Assembly: GCA_045541455.1 (NCBI GenBank)
Contig: JAZQJA010000032.1
Location: 1 to 64,000 of the forward strand
DNA from: RGIG9041 sp045541455
GTDB lineage: Bacteria; Bacillota; Clostridia; Oscillospirales; QAKW01
DNA length: 64,000 nucleotides
Direction of reading: 5' to 3'
A program made the translations under genes and the position numbers. Under the pieces are notes generated by a model that was not told where the DNA came from, ran no database searches, and saw only the letters and a program-made list of their open reading frames with translations. Positions 30,983 to 39,917 of the stretch are shown here, one piece after another. Position 1 is the first letter of the stretch. Each line of letters begins with the position of its first letter.

Positions 30983-32853
30983 TGTCAGCACGCAGTATAG
31001 AAAAACTCCGTCAGCAATACCGTGGCACTTCCAATGCACCTGCAGGACGCGGCGGTCCCGGTGGACCGCGTGGACCGCGTGGCCGCGGACCCGGCGGTAA
31101 GCCTAAAAATATGCGCATTACAATGTCACGCCTTTTAAAATATCTGGCAAATTATAAATGGCGTATTATAACCGTTATAATATGTATGTTGTTTTCAACG
31201 CTTTCAAGCCTTGCAGGGTCCTACATTCTCCGCCCCGTAATCAATGGGCTTGTTGACCCTGATAAAACAGTCGGACAAAAACTTACAAGCCTTGTTTCAA
31301 TGATAGTTGTAATGGTTGCAATTTATCTTGTTGGTGTGGTTTTTACCTACCTTCAACAGCGGCTTATGCTCGGCGTGTCGCAAAGCGCGATAGAGCGTAT
31401 ACGTAATGACCTTTTTGATAAAGTTCAAACCCTGCCTGTCAGTTTTTTTGACAAAAACCCCACCGGTGAGGTTATGAGCCGTTTTACAAACGACGTTGAT
31501 AACATCGGTATGATGCTTGACAGTTCGGTAGTATCACTCATTTCGGGTGCGGTTAATATAATCGGTACACTCGTGATGATGTTTTATACTAATATATGGC
31601 TTACCCTTATCACTATTTTCTTTACTCCCATTTTTATTTTCGGCGGTAATGCCATTGCAAAGATAAGCCGTAAATATTACTCTGCACAGCAAGCCGCCCT
31701 TGGCGCCGTAAACGGATATATCGAAGAAACCGTTTCCGGACAAAAGGTAATAAAGGTGTTTAATCATGAGGGCGTTTGTAAAGAGGAATTTGGTCTTTTA
31801 AATGAGGACTTGCGTGATAAACAGATAGGCGCTCAGTTCTGGGGCGGTATTATGGGTCCCATTCTCGGCAATACCTCGCAGATAAGTTATGCACTAACAG
31901 CAGGCATAGGTGGTATTCTTTGTGTGCTTGGCAAGTTTGACCTTGGCGGCCTTACCGTGTTTGTGCAGTATGCCCGCCATTTCTCAATGCCTATAAATAA
32001 TATAGCACAGCAAATGTCGTCAATATTTTCGGCGCTTGCAGGTGCCGAGCGTGTGTTTGGCATTTTAGATCTTGAGCCCGAACCGTCAGACCGTGCCGAC
32101 GCACAAAGCACAAAGGATATGAAAGGTTATGTCGAACTTAAAAATGTCACTTTTGGCTATAATCCCGATAAGATTATTCTTAAAGATATTTCTCTTTATG
32201 CAAAGCCGGGCCAAAAAATTGCATTTGTAGGTTCAACCGGTGCGGGAAAAACAACAATAACAAACTTGCTTAACAGGTTTTATGATATTCAAAGCGGCTC
32301 AATCACCATAGACGGAATTGACATTCGCGACTACAAGCGCTCACAACTGCGTGAAAAAATCGCTATGGTTTTGCAAGATACACATCTGTTTAGCGGTACC
32401 ATACGCGAAAACATTCGCTACGGCAGGCTTGACGCTACCGATGAAGAGGTTATTGCAGCTGCAAAAACGGCAAGTGCACACAGTTTTATTATGCGTCTTG
32501 AACATGGGTATGACACCGTTATCGAGGGTGATGGTGCAAACTTATCACAAGGACAGCGTCAACTACTCAACATTGCCCGTGCCGCACTTTCAAAAGCGCC
32601 GATACTTGTTCTCGACGAGGCAACAAGTTCGGTTGACACCCGTACCGAACGGCATATAGAACACGGTATGGACCGTCTTATGAAAGAACGTACTACCTTT
32701 GTTATTGCACACCGCTTGTCAACTGTTCGCAATTCAAATGCCATTATGGTTTTGGAACAGGGTGAAATTATCGAACGTGGTGACCACTACGATTTGTTAA
32801 AACAAAAAGGGCGTTATTACGAGCTGTATACAGGCAAACGCGAACTTGATTAA
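30982..32853 (+). CDS. Heterodimeric ABC exporter, subunit with canonical catalytic site
   Basis: A 623-residue partner of the preceding gene. An N-terminal cytoplasmic extension (residues 18-42) is Gly/Arg/Pro-rich, with repeats of GGPGG and PRGPRG, unusual for this family. Six TM helices follow (first IITVIICMLFSTLSSLAGSY), then an ATPase with Walker A GSTGAGKTT, signature NLSQGQRQL, Walker B ILVLDEATSSVD and H-loop AHRLSTVRNS, all canonical. Together the pair should export drugs or peptides under MarR control. The ATG overlaps the stop of the first subunit by one base. Confidence 0.92.
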   Translation: MSARSIEKLRQQYRGTSNAPAGRGGPGGPRGPRGRGPGGKPKNMRITMSRLLKYLANYKWRIITVIICMLFSTLSSLAGSYILRPVINGLVDPDKTVGQKLTSLVSMIVVMVAIYLVGVVFTYLQQRLMLGVSQSAIERIRNDLFDKVQTLPVSFFDKNPTGEVMSRFTNDVDNIGMMLDSSVVSLISGAVNIIGTLVMMFYTNIWLTLITIFFTPIFIFGGNAIAKISRKYYSAQQAALGAVNGYIEETVSGQKVIKVFNHEGVCKEEFGLLNEDLRDKQIGAQFWGGIMGPILGNTSQISYALTAGIGGILCVLGKFDLGGLTVFVQYARHFSMPINNIAQQMSSIFSALAGAERVFGILDLEPEPSDRADAQSTKDMKGYVELKNVTFGYNPDKIILKDISLYAKPGQKIAFVGSTGAGKTTITNLLNRFYDIQSGSITIDGIDIRDYKRSQLREKIAMVLQDTHLFSGTIRENIRYGRLDATDEEVIAAAKTASAHSFIMRLEHGYDTVIEGDGANLSQGQRQLLNIARAALSKAPILVLDEATSSVDTRTERHIEHGMDRLMKERTTFVIAHRLSTVRNSNAIMVLEQGEIIERGDHYDLLKQKGRYYELYTGKRELD

Positions 32854-32866
32854 AGAAGGTATAAAT

Positions 32867-33364
32867 ATGAAAAGCGAAAATCTAAAACAATTTATTATGG
32901 CAGCGCTGTTTGCTGCTCTGACTTTTGTTGCAACCTGCATAAGCCTGCCAATCGGCAGTTTCGGGTATGTCCATATCGGTGATGCCGTAATTTATTTTGC
33001 GGCAGCAACTCTGCCACTCGGCTATGCTTTGCCCGCAGCCGTTATCGGCGCAGGGCTTTGCGATTTGGCGCTCGGATATGTTGCATATATCCCTGCTACA
33101 GTTATTATAAAAGCGCTTATTGTACTTGCAATTAAACTTATTATACGCATTTGCAACGGCAAGATAAAACCGCTTGCGGTAAGCCTTGCCGGTATTATAA
33201 CGGTGCTTGGCTATTATTTTGCCGATGTTTTGCTTCTTATAATATCGGCAAGCGAAATGTCTGCCGCTTTCATGTCGTCACTAGGCGGCATAGGAATGAA
33301 TTTCTTACAGGCACTTGCCTCTGCGGTGTTGTTTGCAGTGCTGTTAAAAGTAAAACCGAAATAA
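32867..33364 (+). CDS. ECF transporter S component (substrate unknown)
   Basis: A 165-residue integral membrane protein with about six helices. IMAALFAALTFVATCISLPI at the N-terminus and GYVHIGDAVIYFAAATLPLG are typical of ECF vitamin-binding S subunits. Such subunits bind a vitamin or precursor and use the shared EcfAA'T module, which is not in this window. I cannot assign the vitamin; no riboswitch is visible upstream. GAAGG precedes ATG 32867; an upstream in-frame ATG at 32846 lies within the preceding ABC gene. It probably reads through from the exporter operon. Confidence 0.8.
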   Translation: MKSENLKQFIMAALFAALTFVATCISLPIGSFGYVHIGDAVIYFAAATLPLGYALPAAVIGAGLCDLALGYVAYIPATVIIKALIVLAIKLIIRICNGKIKPLAVSLAGIITVLGYYFADVLLLIISASEMSAAFMSSLGGIGMNFLQALASAVLFAVLLKVKPK

Positions 33365-33373
33365 AAAAAGCCA

Positions 33374-33413
33374 AACGGAGATACTTCAAAGGAAGTATCT
33401 CCGTTGATTTTTT
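33374..33413 (+). terminator. Terminator (AACGGAGATACTTC hairpin, copy 1)
   Basis: Perfect 14-base arms at 33374-33387 and 33392-33405 around AAAG, followed by GATTTTTT. A related hairpin is at 34461-34493. Confidence 0.88.
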
Positions 33414-33461
33414 ATAAAAATCGTTTTGTTGAGATTTAAAAATGTTATGGTAGATAAACTA

Positions 33462-33953
33462 TTAAAACTCATTTTTTAAAATTGGCAATTTTATAACGTG
33501 TTTTCCTTTTTTTATGGCGTAATCAAGAGCAATCCTGGTTCCGCTTTTTCGGTTGACGGGTGAATTTTGTTCATCATAGTAAACGATACAAAATTGGCTG
33601 TTATTTATCATTTCATAGTTGCGCTTAATATAAATTGCTCTGCCTGCGCCTATTATCTTTTCGGGATAATAGGTGTCTTCATAACTTTCTAAAAGATAAC
33701 TTTTATAATGCTCACTAATATATGGATATTCCGCCCGCACATAAATTCGTTTTATGTGCGGGTATTTTTCTTTGATTTTTGTTACAAGGTCAAGACAGAA
33801 ATCATTAAAACAACTTTTACTTCCGAAAAGAAAGGTATCAACATTTTCGTTTAAAATCATTTTTTCAACAATATCGTAAAGGTTTGTTTTTAATTCCTCG
33901 GTTTCAGTTATCAAACTATGACCAAAAACACAACAAGTATGATATTTATTCAT
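33462..33953 (-). CDS. SLOG/DUF1273-like nucleotide-binding fold protein
   Basis: A 163-residue cytoplasmic protein. The start HTCCVFGHS, the segment TFLFGSKSCFNDFCLDLVTK and the end NRKSGTRIALDYAIKKGKHVIKL match the Rossmann-like SLOG/YpsA superfamily, where GS(K/R) and the Gly-Thr turn bind nucleotide-derived ligands. Function is unknown; SLOG proteins range from cytokinin-activating enzymes to sensors in defence and stress systems. It is divergent from an XRE regulator and has a GAGGTG ribosome site. A second, different SLOG protein is encoded at 47127. Confidence 0.75.
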   Translation of the reverse strand: MNKYHTCCVFGHSLITETEELKTNLYDIVEKMILNENVDTFLFGSKSCFNDFCLDLVTKIKEKYPHIKRIYVRAEYPYISEHYKSYLLESYEDTYYPEKIIGAGRAIYIKRNYEMINNSQFCIVYYDEQNSPVNRKSGTRIALDYAIKKGKHVIKLPILKNEF

Positions 33954-34029
33954 ATTTTCACCTCTTAAAGAATACTATAAGCAAGAAAATTATGCTTTTT
34001 AATATTTATAGTATATCTATTTGGGTTAT

Positions 34030-34071
34030 CAATATCAATAGTATGTAGAATATTTATAACAATATCAATAG
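34030..34071. repeat. Two direct repeats upstream of the XRE regulator
   Basis: CAATATCAATAG occurs at 34030-34041 and 34060-34071, exactly 30 bases (about three helical turns) apart, in the intergenic region between the divergent SLOG and XRE genes. They are likely operator sites of the XRE protein. Confidence 0.6.
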
Positions 34072-34093
34072 ACTCTAATATAGAGGTGATTTT

Positions 34094-34432
34094 ATGAGTG
34101 ATTTAGCTAAAATTGTTGGTCAGCGTATCCGTAATTATAGAACGCAACTTGGCTTAAGTCAAGAAAAGTTAGCCGAACTTGCCGGTTGCCACCCGACATA
34201 TATCGGTCAGTTAGAACGCGGAGAAAAGAATGCCACATTGGAAAGTATTGATAAAGTTGCTTGTTCGTTAAAAATATCATTATCTAAACTTTTCGAGAAT
34301 CTTGGCGGCGAAAACACTTCTGCTCGTAATTTACCTCTTGAATGCTATGAGTTTTTATTAACAAAAAGTCAAGAAGAGCAAGAAAAGATTATTAAGATTC
34401 TTATGGAGATAGAACAATACAAAGATAACTGA
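34094..34432 (+). CDS. XRE family transcriptional regulator
   Basis: A 112-residue DNA-binding protein. Residues 8-65 are a Cro/C1 HTH (GLSQEKLAELAGCHPTYIGQLERGEKN), followed by a short helical tail (NLPLECYEFLLTKSQEEQEK) that may mediate dimerisation. AGAGGTG precedes the ATG. It is divergent from the SLOG gene, which it probably regulates together with itself. Confidence 0.88.
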   Translation: MSDLAKIVGQRIRNYRTQLGLSQEKLAELAGCHPTYIGQLERGEKNATLESIDKVACSLKISLSKLFENLGGENTSARNLPLECYEFLLTKSQEEQEKIIKILMEIEQYKDN

Positions 34433-34460
34433 TTTATTAAAACAAAAATTACTCTGCTAT

Positions 34461-34501
34461 AACGGAGATACTTCCTTGCGAAGCATCTCCGTTAATTTTT
34501 A
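34461..34501 (+). terminator. Terminator (AACGGAGATACTTC hairpin, copy 2)
   Basis: Arms at 34461-34474 and 34480-34493 (13 of 14 paired) followed by a T-rich run. Nearly the same stem as at 33374, on the other side of the SLOG/XRE pair. Confidence 0.85.
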
Positions 34502-34507
34502 TAAAGA

Positions 34508-34542
34508 AAAATGACACTTTCGATTTTTGAAAGTGTCATTTT
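34508..34542. terminator. Bidirectional terminator downstream of the U32 gene
   Basis: AAAATGACACTTTC (34508-34521) pairs perfectly with 34529-34542 around a seven-base loop. It can end the minus-strand operon that finishes at 34569. Confidence 0.75.
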
Positions 34543-34568
34543 GGGTTAGATATCTTACGGAGTACAAA

Positions 34569-35780
34569 TTACGCTCTTAAAATATCGCCGTCTTTAATGT
34601 CAAACGGCATAGTTATAAAAAACTCTTGGTAGGGGTGCGGGCAACTGTCAATTACATTCATTTTGCTGTCAAACATATTTTCTATAACAAACGGGCGCCC
34701 TGTCATACCGGGCGATAAAACCTCGGCATTTTGCCCCACTGATACCTTGTTTTTTTGAATAAACTTTGCAAGTTTTGTATCTTTGTCATAACCTACGCAG
34801 TCGGCAAGGTATGCTTTTGATTCAAGATACCCTGCGCTGTTTGCAAGTTTAGGGTCGTTTTGGGGTGTGTCAAAGAAAAATCCGGTGTCATATTCACGGT
34901 GTGATACACTTTCAAGTTCTAAAAGCCACCGCTCGTCAAACTGATACGCATTGGGGTTTTTAATGTAACTGTCAATTGCCAACCGATATGCGTTTGCAGT
35001 AACTGCGGCATAATAAGCGCTTTTCATTCTGCCCTCTATTTTAAAAGACGTAATACCGCTTTGCATAAGGGCGGGGATATGTTCTATCATACAAAGGTCT
35101 TTTGAGCCAAACAAAAGCGTGCCACGCTCCGACTGCTCTGCTGTAAGCGGCATTTCAGGGCGTTTTTCTTCGGCAAACTTGTAAATCCAACGGCACGGCT
35201 GTGCACAAGCGCCGCGGTTTGCATCTCTGCCTGTAAAGTGGTTGGATATAAAGCAACGTCCGCTGTAAGATATGCACATGGCACCGTGAATAAACGCTTC
35301 AAGTTCAAGCTCTTTTGGCGTTTTTGCACGTATATCTGCAATTTCGTCAAAAGTGAGTTCGCGCGACAGTACAACGCGCTTGGCACCAAGGTCCATATAC
35401 ATTTTAGCACTTTGCGCCGATAATACAGATGCCTGAGTTGAAATGTGAATTTCGCGGTTGGGCGAAAGTTCCTTTACAAGTGACAGCACACCAAGGTCGG
35501 CAATTATGTATGCATCAAAATCAATATCTTCAATTTCTTTTAAATAGTTTGTAAGTGCAGGATATTCAAACGGGTGCAGCATAACATTAAGGGTAAGATA
35601 CACCTTTTTGTTTCTTTGGTGACAGTATTGCACGGCGCTTCGCATTTCGTCAACCGAAAAACAGCCGGCAAGCGCACGCATACCAAACTGTTTTCCTGCA
35701 AGATAAACAGCGTCTGCACCGTAATGCACCGCCGCCTTTAACTTTTCAAAATTGCCCGCAGGCGATAATAATTCTACCAT
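34569..35780 (-). CDS. Peptidase U32 family protein (TrhP/YrrO-like tRNA hydroxylation factor)
   Basis: A 403-residue protein. VELLSPAGNFEKLKAAVHYGADAVYLAG starts the U32 barrel, and EAFIHGAMCISYSGRCFISNHF with GACAQPCRWIYKF holds the four cysteines that bind an iron-sulphur cluster in this family. Members called YrrN/YrrO or TrhP take part in 5-hydroxyuridine formation at the tRNA wobble position; older collagenase annotations are misleading. The ATG shares a base with the TSCPD stop. It is last in the operon with lepA and hemW. Confidence 0.85.
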   Translation of the reverse strand: MVELLSPAGNFEKLKAAVHYGADAVYLAGKQFGMRALAGCFSVDEMRSAVQYCHQRNKKVYLTLNVMLHPFEYPALTNYLKEIEDIDFDAYIIADLGVLSLVKELSPNREIHISTQASVLSAQSAKMYMDLGAKRVVLSRELTFDEIADIRAKTPKELELEAFIHGAMCISYSGRCFISNHFTGRDANRGACAQPCRWIYKFAEEKRPEMPLTAEQSERGTLLFGSKDLCMIEHIPALMQSGITSFKIEGRMKSAYYAAVTANAYRLAIDSYIKNPNAYQFDERWLLELESVSHREYDTGFFFDTPQNDPKLANSAGYLESKAYLADCVGYDKDTKLAKFIQKNKVSVGQNAEVLSPGMTGRPFVIENMFDSKMNVIDSCPHPYQEFFITMPFDIKDGDILRA

Positions 35781-36025
35781 TACTCACCAATCTCCGACAG
35801 TGCTTTTGCAAGTTGGTCGGGGCAGGAAGTTGACTTAAATCCGCACTTTATCCCCTCAAGTCTGTCTATAACTTCGCTTACTTCCATTCCCTCAACAAGC
35901 GCACAAATTCCCTGTGTGTTGCCGTTGCAACCGCCTATAAATTCACAGCTTTTAACAATGCCGTTATCAACTTCAAAGCGTATTGCGCGTGAGCAAACGC
36001 CCTGCGTTTTATATTCATAAACCAT
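35780..36025 (-). CDS. TSCPD domain protein (TIGR03905 type)
   Basis: An 81-residue protein. YEYKTQGVCSRAIRFEVDNG, CEFIGGCNGNTQGI and the eponymous TSCPDQLAKAL region identify the short TSCPD domain, which also occurs at the C-terminus of B12-dependent ribonucleotide reductases, with conserved cysteines that may bind metal. Stand-alone members are common in Clostridia and have no known role. ATG 36025, with AAGGAG upstream, is two bases after the hemW stop. Confidence 0.88.
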   Translation of the reverse strand: MVYEYKTQGVCSRAIRFEVDNGIVKSCEFIGGCNGNTQGICALVEGMEVSEVIDRLEGIKCGFKSTSCPDQLAKALSEIGE

Positions 36026-36027
36026 TT

Positions 36028-37080
36028 TTAACACTCCTTTGCAGTTATGCTTGAAATAATTGTATTTGATAAGTAAAATCCTTTATCAGTAAGTATCAGC
36101 CGTCCGTCTTTGCGGGTGGCAAAACCGCCAGCTTCAAGTTGTAAAATAAACTTTTTGCTGTTTTGTAAATATTTAAGGTCTACACCCAAATCGGTGCGAA
36201 GCCCTAACATTATTTTTTCAAATAACGGGTCTGTTATCCGCTCACATTCATCAAAATCAAAGTTGTCTTTGTTTATAAATGTATTAATATCGCTTTTAAA
36301 ACAGTAACGGTTACTGCCTATTTTTGAGTGTGCGGCAGGGCCCAACCCCAAATAATCATCGCCCGTCCAATAAGCACTGTTGTGTCTGCTTTCAAACCCG
36401 CGCTTGCAGAAGTTTGAAATTTCGTAGTGTCGGTAATCTTTAAGGCTTTCACACAAAATTTCGTACATCTGTGCTTCAAGTGCCTCGTTTGGCTTTGCAG
36501 TGTTATAAATGGGTGTGCCTTTTTCAATTTGCAGATTGTAGCATGAAATGTGCGGTATATCAAGCGCTTTAAGAGTTTCAATATTTTTTTTAAAACTTTG
36601 GGCACTTTGAGAGGGCAACCCGAAAATAAGGTCGCAGCTTATGTTGTCAAACCCACATTCCCGTGCAAGCAAAATTGTGTCAAGCGCCCGTTTACTGTCA
36701 TGCAGTCTGCCAATTAATTTAAGTTCGCTGTCGCAAAGCGACTGAACCCCAATCGACAGCCGGTTTACCCCCACACTTTTAAGCGCTTGCAGTAATTGTC
36801 TGTCACAACTTTCAGGGTTAATTTCAACTGTTATCTCGGCATCTTTTTGCACATCAAAATACTTATAAACACTTTCGATAACCGGTATAAGCCTGTCCCC
36901 TAATATGCTCGGCGTTCCGCCGCCAATATACAGCGTTTTTATCTTTTTACCGCCGTGAAACTTTACGCACCGTATAATTGCGTCGATATATTGCTCACGG
37001 TAATCGTCTGTGATTGAATAAAACGAGCAGTAAAAGCACTTGCGTTTGCAAAACGGGATATGAATGTAAAGTGAAACCAT
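36028..37080 (-). CDS. hemW: HemW, radical SAM haem chaperone
   Basis: A 350-residue radical SAM protein. SLYIHIPFCKRKCFYCSFYS has the CxxxCxxC cluster motif, followed by LYIGGGTPSIL, RLSIGVQSL and ISCDLIFGLPSQS. HemW resembles coproporphyrinogen III dehydrogenase but lacks its activity and delivers haem to target proteins. The frame is open far upstream, but that part is inside lepA; ATG 37080 is one base past the lepA stop. Confidence 0.9.
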   Translation of the reverse strand: MVSLYIHIPFCKRKCFYCSFYSITDDYREQYIDAIIRCVKFHGGKKIKTLYIGGGTPSILGDRLIPVIESVYKYFDVQKDAEITVEINPESCDRQLLQALKSVGVNRLSIGVQSLCDSELKLIGRLHDSKRALDTILLARECGFDNISCDLIFGLPSQSAQSFKKNIETLKALDIPHISCYNLQIEKGTPIYNTAKPNEALEAQMYEILCESLKDYRHYEISNFCKRGFESRHNSAYWTGDDYLGLGPAAHSKIGSNRYCFKSDINTFINKDNFDFDECERITDPLFEKIMLGLRTDLGVDLKYLQNSKKFILQLEAGGFATRKDGRLILTDKGFYLSNTIISSITAKEC

Positions 37081-37081
37081 A

Positions 37082-38890
37082 TCAGTTGTCCGAGTCAAGT
37101 TTAAGTACCGCCATAAATGCTTCTTGCGGAACCTCAACATTACCGAGTGAACGCATACGCTTTTTACCCTCTTTTTGCTTTTCAAGAAGTTTCTTTTTAC
37201 GGGTGATGTCACCGCCATAGCATTTGGCAAGAACATCTTTTCTAAGCGCTTTTACCGTTTCACGCGCAATGATTTTACCGCCAACTGCAGCTTGAATGGG
37301 TATTTCAAACAACTGGCGCGGTATGTGTTCTTTAAGTTTTTCTGCCATTTTGCGAGCCCTGGGGTATGCCTTGTCGGTATGGACAATAAACGACAGTGCA
37401 TCAACCACTTCTCCCGACAGCATAATGTCAAGTTTAACAAGTTTTGACACCTTGTAGTCTGACAACTCGTAATCAAGAGATGCATAACCGCGTGTGCGGG
37501 ATTTCAGAGTATCAAAAAAGTCGTATACAATTTCGCCCAAAGGCAGTTCGTAGTGTATATTTACACGGGTTGTGTCGAGGTATGTCATATCTTTAAATAT
37601 GCCGCGTCTGTCTTGACACAGTTCCATAATGTTGCCCACAAATTCCTCAGGCGCTATTATATCCGCTTTGACATACGGCTCAAGCGTCTGTGCAATTTCT
37701 GCAGGGTCTGGGTAGTTTGTCGGGTTTGAGATATATTCCTTTTCGCCGTTTGTCTTTTCTACAAGATAGGAAACAGATGGTGCAGTGGTTATAATGTCCA
37801 GCATAAACTCGCGTTCAATACGCTCTTGAATAATTTCCATGTGCAGCAGTCCCAAAAAGCCGCAGCGGAAACCAAAACCGAGTGCCGCCGAGGTTTCGGG
37901 CTCAAACATAAACGAAGCGTCGTTGAGTTTGAGTTTTGCAAGCGCGTCTTTAAGGTCGTCGTATTTTGCGCCGTCTGCAGGATAAATACCCGAAAACACC
38001 ATTGGCGTACACTCTTTATAACCTGCAAGCGCCGTTTGGCATGGGCGGTCAGCGTGCGTTACGGTGTCGCCCACACGAGTGTTTTCAACATTTTTAATTG
38101 ATGCTGTAAAATAACCTACATCGCCTGCTTTAAGTATTCCTGTTTGTTCAAGGCCGAGCGGGCGCATAAAGCCGCATTCTACAACTTCAAATTCTGCACC
38201 TGTCGCCATCATACGAATAACATCACCCGTTTTCAAAGTGCCGTCCATCATACGAATGTAAACGATAACGCCCTTGTAACTGTCATAATAACTGTCAAAA
38301 ATGAGTGCTGAAAGCGGTGCATTGTCGTCACCTGTCGGCGCCGGTATGTTTTGTACTACCGCTTCAAGCACCGATTCCATATTAATATTCATTTTAGCCG
38401 ATACGAGAGGCGCATCCTCTGCAGGAATTCCGATAATATCCTCAATTTCGTGTATAACGCGCTGAGGGTCGGCAGACGGCAGGTCAATTTTGTTAATTAC
38501 AGGTACAAGTTCTAAGTTGTTGTCAAGTGCGATGTAAGTGTTGGCAAGTGTTTGCGCCTCAATACCTTGTGAAGCGTCAACTACAAGTACTGCCCCCTCA
38601 CAAGCCGCCAAAGCGCGCGAAACCTCGTAGTTAAAGTCAACATGTCCAGGTGTGTCAATAAGGTTAATTGTATACAGTTTACCGTCTTTTGCCCTGTAGT
38701 CAAGGTGGACAGCGCGTGCTTTTATTGTAATTCCGCGTTCGCGCTCGAGCTCCATATTATCAAGTAATTGGTTTTCCATTTCACGTTGCGTAACGGCATT
38801 ACAAATTTCAAGCAGTCTATCGGCAATAGTTGATTTTCCGTGGTCGATATGTGCTATTATAGAAAAATTTCTTGTATTCTCTTTACTCAC
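37082..38890 (-). CDS. lepA: Elongation factor 4 (LepA)
   Basis: A 602-residue translational GTPase. IIAHIDHGKSTIADRLLE is the P-loop; ERERGITIKA, DTPGHVDF and NKIDLPSA are the other G motifs; and the C-terminal domain has the LepA-specific RVNIHYELPLGEIVYDFFD and KSRTRGYASLDYE. LepA acts on ribosomes during biogenesis or stalled elongation. It overlaps the upstream membrane-protein gene by 8 bases and precedes hemW, an arrangement common in Bacillota. Confidence 0.97.
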   Translation of the reverse strand: MSKENTRNFSIIAHIDHGKSTIADRLLEICNAVTQREMENQLLDNMELERERGITIKARAVHLDYRAKDGKLYTINLIDTPGHVDFNYEVSRALAACEGAVLVVDASQGIEAQTLANTYIALDNNLELVPVINKIDLPSADPQRVIHEIEDIIGIPAEDAPLVSAKMNINMESVLEAVVQNIPAPTGDDNAPLSALIFDSYYDSYKGVIVYIRMMDGTLKTGDVIRMMATGAEFEVVECGFMRPLGLEQTGILKAGDVGYFTASIKNVENTRVGDTVTHADRPCQTALAGYKECTPMVFSGIYPADGAKYDDLKDALAKLKLNDASFMFEPETSAALGFGFRCGFLGLLHMEIIQERIEREFMLDIITTAPSVSYLVEKTNGEKEYISNPTNYPDPAEIAQTLEPYVKADIIAPEEFVGNIMELCQDRRGIFKDMTYLDTTRVNIHYELPLGEIVYDFFDTLKSRTRGYASLDYELSDYKVSKLVKLDIMLSGEVVDALSFIVHTDKAYPRARKMAEKLKEHIPRQLFEIPIQAAVGGKIIARETVKALRKDVLAKCYGGDITRKKKLLEKQKEGKKRMRSLGNVEVPQEAFMAVLKLDSDN

Positions 38891-39767
38891 TTATTTCCTC
38901 TTTCTCTTCAGGGATTTGGTCGATGTATAAATCAAAGTCTGACATATCAGTCACAACTTCTTCATTTTTAACGACGGGTGCTTGTGCACTGTCAAGTTTT
39001 GCAAGAATTATAACGCCTAAAACAGCAACAGCAATTTCAAACAGCGCAAAAACAAACTCTGTTATATATAACTGTGTTACCTTTCCGAAAGCAAAAGCGA
39101 TTAGTTTTGCAAGCGAGGTGGGTGCGCATATTGAAATATACAGCATTGTAAAAGCACCTAACCGCTTTTTACTTATATTTACACCCGCTTTTGAGCAACT
39201 GAAACTTATAAGCATCATTGCAAGCGCACATATTGTAAGTATTTCCAGTTTGCTTTCACTTACATGAACTTTTTCAAACGAATCAAAAAACGCTTTCACG
39301 CCGTAAACACAAATGTATATTGGCGGAAAAAAGCCAAGTACGGCGGTAACACGGCTTGTGCGTTTTGCAAACGCGTCGAATGCAAGCAACGCAAAGTATA
39401 AAGCCGACGCAAACGACAAAATTGCAACCCAGTCTAAAGTTTTGTTAGCCATCATTTGTCCAAGGCGTACACCACTGTCAAACAGCAACACAGCCGCTGC
39501 CGTAATCGAAACGCAGCCTGCACCGCTGTTATTTAAAAGTCCGTTTGCGTAACTTTCTGTTTTGTCACCGATAAACAGCCACAACACCGCGATTAATGCC
39601 AAAACACCTATCACACCGTATAGCGACACACTTAGTACTTTGTCAAAAACCGAATTAATACTAAACAGCCCTGAATTGTCAATAATAAAAATATACTGTA
39701 AAACGCGCAGTACCGCAGTTGTTAAAAATGCGGCAAGCGAAATTATCAAACCGTGTTTTGCTTTCAA
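38883..39767 (-). CDS. Hypothetical polytopic membrane protein
   Basis: A 294-residue protein of unknown family. About seven or eight hydrophobic helices cover residues 7-255 (for example LYGVIGVLALIAVLWLFIG and EFVFALFEIAVAVLGVIILA), followed by an acidic cytoplasmic tail (VVTDMSDFDLYIDQIPEEKE). The likely start is TTG 39767 after AGGAG. It is first in the lepA-hemW operon, but I see no functional link from sequence. Confidence 0.65.
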   Translation of the reverse strand: MKAKHGLIISLAAFLTTAVLRVLQYIFIIDNSGLFSINSVFDKVLSVSLYGVIGVLALIAVLWLFIGDKTESYANGLLNNSGAGCVSITAAAVLLFDSGVRLGQMMANKTLDWVAILSFASALYFALLAFDAFAKRTSRVTAVLGFFPPIYICVYGVKAFFDSFEKVHVSESKLEILTICALAMMLISFSCSKAGVNISKKRLGAFTMLYISICAPTSLAKLIAFAFGKVTQLYITEFVFALFEIAVAVLGVIILAKLDSAQAPVVKNEEVVTDMSDFDLYIDQIPEEKEEISE

Positions 39768-39858
39768 TGTAAGTACTCCTTTTAAAAATAGACATATTTA
39801 GTTTATTATACTATATAAATTATAAAAAATAAATACCCATTTGAAAAATCTGTCCGTG

Positions 39859-39887
39859 TTGACAAAACGTGAGTGCGAATATATAAT
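39859..39887 (+). promoter_or_regulatory. Perfect sigma-A promoter of prfB
   Basis: TTGACA (39859-39864), 17 bases, TATAAT (39882-39887). The start ATG at 39918 follows with ACGGAG at 39907-39912. Confidence 0.85.
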
Positions 39888-39917
39888 ATTGAAAGATATT
39901 TTTTAAACGGAGTTATT

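Noticed and set aside
31020..31110. Gly/Arg-rich segment as a mis-called start of the second exporter subunit
   Set aside because: ATG 30982 overlaps the upstream stop, as is usual for coupled subunits, and the frame has no better-placed start with a ribosome site after the segment.
32830..32866. Vitamin riboswitch before the ECF S component
   Set aside because: The start is 14 bases after the exporter stop, leaving no room for an aptamer.
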